A DNA stretch of 64,000 nucleotides from Sipunculus nudus (lineage: Eukaryota; Annelida; Sipuncula; Golfingiida; Sipunculidae). Shown here one piece after another: positions 13,501 through 22,700 of this stretch. The DNA is taken from NCBI GenBank assembly GCA_026874595.1, contig CM049318.1, forward strand, positions 37,159,956-37,223,955, written 5' to 3'. A model generated the notes under the pieces. The model was given only the letters and a program-made list of their open reading frames with translations. It was not told the origin of the DNA and did not search any database. The number at the start of each line of letters is the position of its first letter. Position 1 is the stretch's first letter. The position numbers were made by a program, and so were the translations under genes.

Positions 13501-14194
13501 CCCTTAAATACTTACAACTATGAAATTTTTATGGGCCAGTCGTGGGGGTCACACTCACAGGAATGTATAATTATTTATCAACTAAAACTGTAATCATGTT
13601 TGTAGTATTTCTAAATGATAAAAGTTAATACATGATAATTAAAAATGCCCCAACCCCATTTCTTCATCTGCTTTATGTAGTATGGTCTGGTCAGTTTTGA
13701 TAATGGAGCAGAATCACTTCTAAGCTATGATATTATGTCAAACAAAATACTGTGGTTGGCTTTATATTCGCGAGGCTGTAAATTTGGATTCTTTACTTTG
13801 AACGATTCACAAGGGTTTCAGTTTTGCAATTGCATCAGAAGCTATGAAAACTACAATATCTCACTCATTTATAGTTCAGTCATAAATCTTGTGATTTGTG
13901 TCATATATCCTTTACAAATACTGCATGTTTTACAATAGTTACAAAAAAAAAGTTACATAGAAATGCAAAAGAATTAGATCAACAATTATGTAAGTGGATT
14001 AATAATTTAAAAAGCAATGTCAGCATGTTTCTACTCATCAATGTAATAGTAGAATTATATTTTGCTCATATCCACTGAAAACCAACCATCCAGCCAGATC
14101 CATATCGGGCAGCACAGCTACATCGATGCCCTGCTTGCACTTGATGACATCATCAGCATCATGGTCACCCTCCATATCAAGTTCATCAAAATCT
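4466..14194 (-). CDS. GTSE1-like protein, spliced, 5' end not found (gene-level entry)
   Basis: Seven - strand exons join in phase: 14194-14087, 13462-11052, 10197-10163, 8940-8857, 7266-7179, 5961-5837 and 4501-4466 (stop TAG at 4468-4466). Together they give 961 residues plus stop, with every junction GT/AG. The first exon found begins in mid-codon after a good acceptor, so at least one coding exon lies upstream; alternatively translation starts at the ATG inside that exon. The acidic run followed by DDEVFFGPVSDKEK resembles the N-terminal GTSE1 block (DDEVFFGP, then KER/KEK). The rest is low in hydrophobic residues, rich in Ser/Thr and in SP/TP sites, as in GTSE1, a microtubule-associated p53 regulator of S/G2. 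No folded domain is visible. The family call rests mainly on one short motif and general composition, so it is tentative; that this is a real spliced gene is much surer. Confidence 0.8.
5837..5961 (-). CDS. GTSE1-like gene, 125-bp exon
   Basis: Acceptor TTATTCAG and donor AAAG|GTAACT on the - strand frame a Lys/Ser/Pro-rich segment starting NVKSAAETKSDF and containing HPSPKQSVDRV. Only one of the three frames is open, and it is the one set by the upstream exon. Confidence 0.8.
6501..7079. mobile_element. 579-bp TA-flanked MITE with composite terminal inverted repeats
   Basis: The ends are AGGGTGCCTTTCCATACATG and its inverse, ending CACCCT, each next to TA (6499-6500 and 7080-7081), the duplication expected for Tc1/mariner-like transposition. 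The motif CTTTCCATA-x2-TGCGGG recurs inward on both sides (about 6562 and, inverted, about 6984), so each end carries two copies. The CG-rich ends (CCCGCGCGGG-like palindromes) contrast with an AT-rich core. No transposase is present. It lies in an intron of the GTSE1-like gene. Confidence 0.75.
7179..7266 (-). CDS. GTSE1-like gene, 88-bp exon
   Basis: Acceptor TTTATCAG and donor AAA|GTGAGT bound the peptide EENIDPGKLMNAVKVVNHKT followed by GTPTIIRYK. This is the least disordered-looking part of the C-terminal half, with alternating hydrophobic residues. It passes one base to the next exon. Confidence 0.8.
8857..8940 (-). CDS. GTSE1-like gene, 84-bp exon
   Basis: Acceptor TATTTTAG and donor GAG|GTTAGT bound 28 codons in phase 0 on both sides, beginning TECVKSVSLPASPAAGLPRV and ending RYRAQPDE. 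Pro/Ser-rich and basic. The symmetrical phase means the exon could be skipped without shifting the frame. Confidence 0.75.
9521..9866. repeat. Diverged tandem duplication, two units of about 170 bp
   Basis: The stretch starting at 9521 (TCATTTCAGCTG..., GTAGGTTCTACAATGA) reappears about 169 bp later (GCATTTCAGCTG..., ATAGGTTCTACAATGA), including the TAGTTTGGAC and TTTGGATCTG blocks near the unit ends. Two copies, clearly diverged, in an intron of the GTSE1-like gene. Confidence 0.65.
10163..10197 (-). CDS. GTSE1-like gene, 35-bp microexon
   Basis: Acceptor TTTCACAG and donor CAG|GTAAAA on the - strand bound a 35-bp exon encoding (A)TRRRNLSAFAQ. It takes one base from the large exon and leaves phase 0, as the next exon needs. 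The basic RRRNLS peptide could be a kinase site or part of a nuclear signal. It is too short to be found by ORF length and is called only from splice sites and phase. Confidence 0.7.
10791..10968. mobile_element. 178-bp pogo/Tigger-like MITE
   Basis: Ends CAGTAAAACCTTGCC and ...CCAGGTTTTACTG are inverted repeats; TA follows the right end, while the left neighbour has decayed to AA. The internal AACCACC / ACCACTT motifs are typical of short pogo-type derivatives. Two similar copies lie at 35005 and 36605. Confidence 0.6.
11052..13462 (-). CDS. GTSE1-like gene, large central exon (about 803 codons)
   Basis: Acceptor TTTTCAG and donor CCAG|GTGAGA frame a 2411-bp exon that stays open throughout. 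It starts SGGGVIPQEIEE, runs through an Asp cluster to EVFFGPVSDKEK, then a basic stretch (SRRVTALFKQDFRDKL). The remainder is disordered, with about half the residues Ser, Thr, Asp, Glu or Asn and many SP/TP sites, for example ITPRHSPLV, SSSPLS, QHSPSV, LDSPL and TPKLAP. Such clustered proline-directed sites suggest CDK or MAPK phosphorylation. The single large disordered exon flanked by very small ones is also how many chromatin and spindle scaffolds are built. Confidence 0.9.
14087..14194 (-). CDS. GTSE1-like gene, most 5' exon found
   Basis: Acceptor GCCTCAG and donor ATG|GTTGGT on the - strand bound a 108-bp exon encoding a very acidic peptide that begins DFDELDMEGDHDADDV and ends VLPDMDLAG. 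It needs two bases from an upstream exon and passes two bases on. In-frame sequence beyond the acceptor reaches a stop within a few codons, which supports the splice site. The donor GTTGGT is weak. Confidence 0.75.
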
Positions 14195-14555
14195 CTGAGG
14201 CAAGATTTCTATAATAGCATGAAGGTATAATGGTAATACAAAAGGAGTACCGGTACCTGTACAGATGACACAGTGAATGATGACATTAGAAAATAAAGTT
14301 ACGTAGATGCTCTGGTCAGTCTGCTGAATCATATACTCTTAGTCTGTTCCTCCAGTAGGTGCCAATTAAAACTTGGCAATTATTCTCTTAAACTCAAATA
14401 TTATTACACAGTTTGACCCAACACCTCATGAGGGACCAAAGGCTAAATATGAGGTGTTGAACTTCACAACAAAAACCAACATACATATCTTGCAAGCTTC
14501 TGGATTCTCTGAATAATGTGGCCAAGTGACATGGTGTCTGATAATGGTTTGTAGC

Positions 14556-14653
14556 GTCACTGTAAAAATTATCCTTTTTAGAATATTTATGACACTTAAC
14601 AACCGTCACTGTAAAAATTATCCTTTTTAGAATATTTATGACACTTAACAACC
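14556..14653. repeat. Perfect 49-bp tandem duplication
   Basis: The unit GTCACTGTAAAAATTATCCT...CTTAACAACC occupies 14556-14604 and is repeated without a mismatch at 14605-14653. The lack of any difference implies a recent event. Confidence 0.95.
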
Positions 14654-14988
14654 AATCAGCAGTTTGTGCTTGTTTTAGCAATGAGCATGTGTCAGATCAG
14701 TGATTTGACCTTCAGGAATGGGGTAGAGATATTTTAAAAAATAGACTGTTTATTCTAATATTGATTTTTTTTTTACATAACATAACTATTTTTCAAGGTA
14801 TGGTTTCTATTTCATTATGTATACATATTACATGTAGTTCATTAGGCCTATTTCCAATCCCTTCATTGCAGCATACCATTTGGAATTAATCTGCCAGTTT
14901 ATGAAAATATTGCCAAATTCCAATGAGCAAACAACCATGAAACAGACTTTAGAAACTACCGGCAAGCAATTATAAATGTCAAAGCCTC

Positions 14989-15218
14989 AAGGCCCATCCG
15001 CACTGCTAAAAATGTTGAGTACATGCAAATACACTGGAGTGTCCACACCAAATGTTGTGCTGCACCAGGCTGTGCAGCGCTGCAAAGCAAAGCTGGAAAA
15101 AGTTCAACCTTCTCTGCTTTGCAGTGCCGTAAATTCCCAGCTGTTTAGTATAGTATTTGCAGTGCCATGTAGCATTGCCCAGCGCCACACAGCGCAGCTT
15201 TCGAAGTGAAAGGGCCTT
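14989..15218. mobile_element. Possible short MITE with imperfect terminal repeats
   Basis: AAGGCCCATCCGCACT on the left is imperfectly inverted on the right (AAGTGAAAGGGCCTT). Several TGCAGCGCTGCA and TTTGCAGTGCC-like motifs inside could fold back on one another. No clear target duplication was found. Confidence 0.4.
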
Positions 15219-16512
15219 TATACAGTTAAATTGGCCCATCAGTACATTTAAGTATTCATGATTTCAATGTCTCACAATTCAAGTTTAAGAATCACATAAA
15301 CACAACACAGATAAAACAGATTGCTTTAGGAATTCCCATAAGGCAAAAGAAAAGGAGAAAAACAAATTAGGGCAAGAGGACTTTTTGAAACCTAGCACAG
15401 GTTTATAATGTCCTTTTATAATTAACATAGGGGATTTCTTGAGACTGCTTTCACAACAATGATTTAATATTTCACTATCAGTCTCAATGCTTACTATGGT
15501 TTGCTTCATATTTGTGGGGTTAAAATTTTGCAATTTTTTTTTTTTCAGTGTTTTGCAGGGGTTCCATTTTCCTGATCTTATCCAAAATTAAAATAATTTA
15601 TATGAGCACAAATTTATAACAATTAGACAGGGACCCAGGGGAACATCGAACAAATGGAAATTATTGTTCATTATTGGCAGATAATTTGATAAATCTGATA
15701 TAATTATAATAGGAATCTTGGTATATGCGGGGTTGAACTTCAGGGGGCTAAAAGAACAAGTGACTGAAATGAACCCACATATTTATGCAGGAAAATGTGG
15801 GTTTAATGCATAATAGACACTCAACTAGTTAATAAATATTTTTTCTTTACAAAATTCCACATTTCTGCCTATGAACCCTTTTTTATATTGTGCAAAGTGA
15901 AGCCAGAGGTATTTTTGTCAATGACATTATGTAAAATATTAAGAAAAATAAGTCAAAAGAAGTTATGCTTTTTTACAGCATATTAATAACTTATAAAATA
16001 CTATCATATATAACTTATATTAGTATTTATTAGAAGCCTATTAGACTTTGAACCCACATTTTTAAAAAGAAAATGTGAGTTCACTTCATGTTTTAGTTGA
16101 ACAATGTATGTTTATGGTGAACCCACATGTTGTTTAAAATTGCATCATTTATAAAACCAATCTTCTCCATTTGTGGTTCCTCAGAAAACCAGGTCTCTTA
16201 TTCTTGAAGGCCTTGTTTTCACAATAATTTTTTTTTACAAAAATCGCAAATTTAAAACCCTCCTGAACAAAAAGGCAACCGGCTAAACAGCCGACACTGC
16301 CAGCAGTTAAGCTGATTCCTATATAAAATCATGGAAACAACTATTCAAGCATGACAGCCAACAAAGAAGGCATATAGGGAATATTTTTACTTTTGTTTGC
16401 ATGTATATATTGAATAAATTTTAAAACAAAAGTAATGTTTTATTGTTCATAAAACAAGGACCGAAACAAAAACATCTATTGAAGTATCATTTACATGGAA
16501 TATATTTTGTAG

Positions 16513-17161
16513 GAAGTGTCTAGGCAGCCGACAATGTCGGCTGCGGAGTGTCAGAACCCTGGACTGTCTAAGCAGCCGACAATGCTTTAACTGATATCAC
16601 TAAGTGTAAGCTGCCCAGACGTGACATTCTAGACCTGGTAGTAATGGTTACAATTTGGCAGATCCAGAGCGGGGCAAACTCAGCAACCCCCCGACATCCA
16701 TCCCACTGAGCTGTTACATCTCTCATTTTACCTGTTTCTTTTCCCAGTTATTCAGAATTAATTTTCATTATGAGATTATTTTTTAATTATTTATTTTACT
16801 ACATACTAAACACACTGAGGCATTTTGTAAAAACTCTGAGTTACACGCCTGAAACTCAGAGTTGTAACAAAATGCCTCAAGACAACTTGTTTAATATTTA
16901 GTATATACATAAATATATATATTCATTATTCATAGCATATATATGACACTAAATATATTACTGAAACACACCATTCCATGCAATGTGATGCTGCATTTTG
17001 GTGTTTTCATTTTCCAAGTTAAAAATCCAACCCTGTTATCTTTTTTTTTTAAATTCAGCAATATTTAACTAATTATTACTATTAGGTCTAGAATGTCACA
17101 CATCTAGGCAGCTGACACTTAGTGATATCAGTTAAAACATTGTTGGCTGCCTAGACACTTC
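16513..17161. mobile_element. Foldback MITE, about 650 bp, palindromic through its centre
   Basis: The right arm (about 17080-17161) is the inverse of the left arm (about 16513-16640): GAAGTGTCTAGGCAGCC at the end, then the shared block TTAACTGATATCACTAAGTG and GTGACATTCTAGACC. The centre is itself a hairpin: GAGGCATTTTGTAAAAACTC at 16819-16838 pairs with the inverted sequence ending GCCTCA near 16878. The left arm carries an extra duplicated CAGCCGACAATG stretch of about 50 bp. No ORF and no clear target duplication. Confidence 0.7.
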
Positions 17162-18660
17162 ATATTTTTTAATTTAAAAAAGTGGGAAAAGAGCTGAGAC
17201 AAAAAAACACATAAACAATGATATTTACACATACAGGAAAAAAAATTAACTGAAATAGACCTATAAGTCTTTAAATACAAAAAAGATGAAATGGAGAAAC
17301 CCATTGGTATGAATATCTGCAAAGGGTCAAGTAACTAAGACACTGATGACTCATTCACTAATTATCTGCTAATTAGCCTTGTATGGCTGGACTTGAGGAG
17401 TGGAGTAGAAGCTTTCAGTCAGCTTCTAGTATACAAGTAGTGACACAGCAAACAAAGCTAGTGTGACCAGGTCTGGTCTGGGCAATGAAACCATACCAGC
17501 TGACCTGCTAACAGTAGTGAAACCACGCCAGGATCAAACAGTGTGAGTACCACTTAACTGTAACTGTAAACAGGTCATACTGTACACAAACTGGTCTAAA
17601 ATTGCAGTCAATATAAAATAAAACAAAGAGATTATGACTTATATTGTACATTTATGATCACCAATAAAATTTTTGATCTAAAAGTTAATAATATCTTTGT
17701 CTTTTAACAATGGTTATCATAAATGCTTGCTTTGCCAAAATGAGCAGTAAAGTTTGTAAGTTTATTTATTTTACATTGCAAGTTTGTTTTATTATACTTT
17801 CATTTTATATGATGAACCATATGAATGCAGTAGTGGCCGTATTTTTGGGGACACAATATTTTTACTGAAAATTTAACATTGTGTTATTTTTCATAAAAAT
17901 AATTCATAATTAAGATATATATTTTATGATAAACTGTAATTAAAATTTACATTGTGTATTTGTGACTTAATTGTCCTTATATACCATTATTTAATGTAAC
18001 ATTATTATCTAAATAGGGTGACAATTCACATTTGTTAAATCTTCATATTTCATTCGATATAATTTGTATTGAACTTTGAAAATTCCTTAAGGCTAAACAA
18101 ATAAAAATAAATTTTGACACGACTTTTTACAATGAAGTGCGTTTAAATTTTATATTATTTGAATCATTCATCTGGAAAATCTACAGAAATGTCATATATT
18201 GGTTTTGACTTGGCTGTAACAATGTTACTGTTAATTGTCCTTTATCTATTGTCAGTTCCAGGTTACACTTTCAGTGTTTCACAAACTTGGGTTGGAAAAA
18301 GAGACATTTTAATTTGCCTTTTTTAGGACCTGGCATTCAAGTCCTACCCAGTAACTGGAGCCAGCTAGACATCTGCTTTACATTATATCATTGCATACAA
18401 TAATTTACCATTTAGCCAGGCTGCTTTTGTTTACCTTAATGTTTCCGGAGATCAGAGAGATACTGCTGGACTCTTCAGGATTCGAATTACCCGGGCTTCC
18501 CAATTGACCTTGACCTTAACCCTCCAGTACTTCTGTAATTTATTTGTTTCCTATGATTTTTTTGTATCTTTTATAAAACTTTATTTTGCTACAAGCAGGT
18601 ATTATCATCCGTTTGTGTTATGAAATTATTTATTTTATTCTGAATATTTTACTGGAGATA
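17162..18660. other. AT-rich non-coding stretch
   Basis: No exon, TIR or tandem repeat was recognised. It probably holds the upstream intron and possibly the missing first coding exon of the GTSE1-like gene, but no candidate with a matching phase could be defended. Confidence 0.4.
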
Positions 18661-19160
18661 AAATTTAGATTGGTTTACGCTTTGTTCGCTTTATGAGAAG
18701 GTAGCTAATCTATGGAGGGGAAAGGCCGCGAACCCCAACTGGCCAATGAGAATACTGCTTACAAAATGCTTCGGCAAGCGATTTCGCGGGAGAGTTGTGA
18801 TGGAGCAAAGCTAAACAAGCTGCGTACTCTTATAAAAATCACTATAAATACTTAAAAATACAAAAACAGTAAGTAACCACCATATATTTCCTTGAGTAGT
18901 AAACAAATACACCAACTGGAATGGTTAGCAATTTAGATCATTTATGCAAAAGGGTGTAAACAAAACTATTGAGGGCGACAATCGGGCGGTGACAGCTCGA
19001 TGTCGGGTGTGTGTGACTGCGGCAGTGCGAGTTCGCATGGCTCATGGCTGTCACACGAGCTGAACTGTGACTTTCTCACACTGTTGCCTGTACTCCGAAA
19101 TCGCAGATATTGGAAACATTTAGTAATCTAGCACGCCTGTCAGTGGAACCAGAAAAAGGG
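18660..19160. promoter_or_regulatory. Candidate divergent promoter and 5' UTR zone between the GTSE1-like gene and RIF1
   Basis: In otherwise AT-rich DNA this stretch is rich in CpG (GGCCGCGAACC, CGGCAAGCGATTTCGCGGGA, ATCGGGCGGTGACAGCTCGA). It has a CCAAT box (GGCCAATGAG, 18741-18750) and an E2F-like TTTCGCGGG at about 18782-18790. A strong donor, CA|GTAAGT, at 18869 could end a non-coding first exon of RIF1 that splices to the acceptor at 19649. The position between two divergent genes with probable S/G2 roles suggests a bidirectional cell-cycle promoter. Promoter function is inferred, not shown. Confidence 0.5.
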
Positions 19161-19677
19161 TAGGGTCTGAGATACAAAGAACAGTGACACAAAGAACATC
19201 CAGAACTTGAAGTTTATATATTATGATATTATTAACATCAGTAACTGTCTTGGGCTGGTCAGCCTTTGACTGAAATCTAATGATTTATTTCACTGGGATG
19301 TTTAATGCTTGTCATCTTGATTATCTGTTTTTATAAGGAATTAGATTATTTGAAAATTTTCACTTATTGCATAAAATTAAGAATTTCATAAATTTTATTA
19401 TATACATGAGAAATTAATAATTTGTATATTTACCTAATGACCACCTTACCAGTACAGTTGAAATGAATATCATCAAAAATGATGAGTTATTAGTCCCTAA
19501 AAATTAAAATAGTAGTCAATGATGCAAAGGGTGCAGCTCTTGTGATCTGAAAAATGAATGAACCTTGTAAAGTTTAAAAATGATGGTCCTGACCACCGCT
19601 TTCACTGTTTAATTGGTGTATCTGTTCAATTATTATTTATCTTTGACAGGAGCCAACAGTAGGATACATCAGCAAAG

Positions 19678-19790
19678 ATGATGGTGATGGCGGCCCCAGG
19701 CTCCTCCTGGCTTCAGCCACTATTGTCAGCATTACAGAGCAAAACAGCACAAACTGATGACCGGGTCCAGGCTTATACTAAAATATGCAG
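19678..19790 (+). CDS. RIF1: RIF1 coding exon 1
   Basis: The exon probably starts at 19650 after TTTGACAG, with 28 bp of 5' UTR, then ATG at 19678 and the peptide MMVMAAPGSSWLQPLLSALQ. It ends TGCAG|GTACTC and passes two bases. The upstream UTR exon is inferred. Confidence 0.88.
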
Positions 19791-22700
19791 GTACTCTCTT
19801 CTAGTGTTGTGAGCTTCTCTAGTCATTAGGGTTGCCGAGCAAATATCATTCATCACAGCTGCGAACGCAGAGCATGTTCAAGTTCGACATTATTGTATGT
19901 TTCATTGCATTTTTTACTGTTAAGTTAAAAATATGTTCAGATGTTAGTTCTTAAGCATTTGTGCAGATTACCGTACTGGAAATTTAAGGCAGAGTTATTA
20001 AAAGTGTGTCTTAAGAAAGATAATGGCTGACCGAGTTGAATCTGATGCTGCCGATGCTGTGTTAGGCGTAAAAAAAGTCTTTGTTTCCAGTTACCCGACC
20101 GTCCCCTAGATTTACTGTGCGACCCTAAAATTTTTATTTGGATTCTGATTGCAAAACCAGTAAAAGTCGAGGTTTGCGCTTGGAATTTTTAGGTGAAGTA
20201 TAACTTAATGTCAACAAATTTAATATGTCATACAGATACAAATTACGATGTTCTGAGATCGTCACTGACAGTTCAAATATACCCGCGAAAACGGCGTGTG
20301 GACAGTCATATTCATAAGCAGGTTCGTCAGCTTAGAACGTAGTTCTGCACATCAACTTTTTTTCAATTTATAGGAAGCATATAAATATCAAAAGTGTTCC
20401 ACTGGAGAAATAAGCAGCTTCTTTCAAGCTATGAACATGGCCTCCTCCGCGAATGTCTGATAGCCGTGACCCGTCTGAGAACTGATTCAAGATTGTTCAA
20501 ATTTGCCCTAAGCCCCGAAAATTTGCATCTTCCGTAAGGCCTCATTAATGGCCTGCTTGTATGCACGGTCGCTAGTCGGCAAAATTCGGAAGTGAGGGCA
20601 ATCTTCGGCTATGCAAATGAGTTGAAATGAACCAATGACATGATGTTTCGTCACTGCATGTAACCGTGGTTACCTATTCGGGTACAATTGTACCCGTATT
20701 TGTATTGTCAATGATCACTTGAACCTCCGCTCGGGCGCTGGCAGGAGTAAAAAACGAACAATTTAATGAACATTGGCCGGTCATTTAACGAAAAGTTAAA
20801 GGCAAATTTGGCGGTAACACATGGTGATCATTCATTTTTGGCAATATTTTTTATATTACTCCGGACTGCGGTAAATGATAAGAGCATATTCATATTCATA
20901 ACTGAGATGTCAAATTTGACACAGGTGGATTGCCGATGTACATTTCTTATTTTAAACAAATATACCGATGTTATGATCACTTTATTTCCCCCAACTTAAT
21001 GCGTGCGCACTACATCATGGTTCAACAGTGTCATTTTGCAGTTTCTGAGGGCGAATGAATGGCCGGCTGCTCGTTAGCCTTAGAAAGGTAAACCTGCCTG
21101 ATCGCCAACTTTAATTATTTGTCAGCAACCAGCTGATCTGATCATTCCTTGAAAGTTACTTCGCTTCACCTCTTATAAGAGATTGAACAAATACCTATTT
21201 CTCCCAGAGAAAATGGTTCTAATGGGTCAATATTTGATCATACTGTACACGGATTGGCACAGATATGCATAAACATTATTCAATTTACCATTTTAATCTG
21301 AAAATATGTCGCATAAACTGAATAAAAAAATTTTTTTTAAATCCTGACCTACCTACCCTATTTTTTCTCTGGCATGTAATCGGAAACAAAGACTTTTTTT
21401 TAAGCCTTAATTGGAGACTTGAGCTGGGAATTCTGTAGTCTTGTGAATGTAGAAACAATATTGGTAAATAAAAATTATTATTACCTGGCAATGTGATGTG
21501 AAAATCTAAACACATCCGTCTCTTTTACTTGACCATGAATACACAAAATGTGGCACACCATTTGTTTCCTACAGTTGTGTGCCTGCAGAAAACATGTCTA
21601 AAGAATTTGATCCTAGTAATTCTTACCCAGAATTGAATATATTTACAAGAATTTTCAGTATATATGATTAACTATTAGCCCAAAAACTAGGTCAGGGCCA
21701 GGTGAGATAGGGTGATAATTGGTGAATTCTGCGATTCACCAGACTGGCTAGTGCTAATGACTCAAAAAATTACAGGGAGACACACTGAAAAATAACTTAC
21801 TGATTAGGCCTGTAGAAAATGCTAAAAGTTGTTTGTTTTAATTTATCAGCAACCATCACCGGTGACATGGTGCTAAGCTCATATTAACTTCCTGCCAAAA
21901 TTATATAACAACTATCGAATGTTTCAGTACAAATACTGCAGGTCCAGCTGAAAGAGTAAAGCCATTATTGTCCCATTAGGCCACTTTGAATGTGCTGAAA
22001 CTTTAAGGGAATCATCAAAATTTTAATTAAATGAGCATCATTTTCATTTAGTGGACATAAATATGATGTGACCACAAAAATGGACAGAAGTATAATCATT
22101 CACGCAGGTATTTTACTAGATTTTTCTTGTATATTGTATGAATAACTTTTACCTCACAGCATATTGTAAAAATTATCAGACTACTAGTCAACATGCAGTA
22201 ACACAAAATTTTGCAATGCCACTGAGATCATGTGGCGGAACCCATGGCTCAGCTTTAATTGAAGAATATTTCATTTGAAATGTTTTCTACTTTAAATGCA
22301 GAACTGAGAAGCAAAATTTAAATGCACTTTTACTCTGAAGTTTAAAATATTGTAAACACGTTTGAACGCTTACGTCTAATTGATATCTGAAAGCTCATTC
22401 TTTGGGATATATGTTCATCCAAATAAATGTTCCCATGCTTCCGCATTTAAGTTTTTGTCAGGACTCCATCAGGTACCAGATACAAAGATTGTTTTAGGCT
22501 CTTGGTTAAAGGTTTATGTTGGGCCATAGTTGCACAAGTAGGAGGCAACATGTGGTTGCCCTTCCACCATTCTCTGGCACTTTTACTTGCCATGGGGAAG
22601 CAGTTCACCAATAATTTGAGTCTTGGTCATAATCGATCAATGACAGCATGTGAGGAACTGATTACAGATCATTAGTTCATTTGAGGAATCAATTGGTTTA

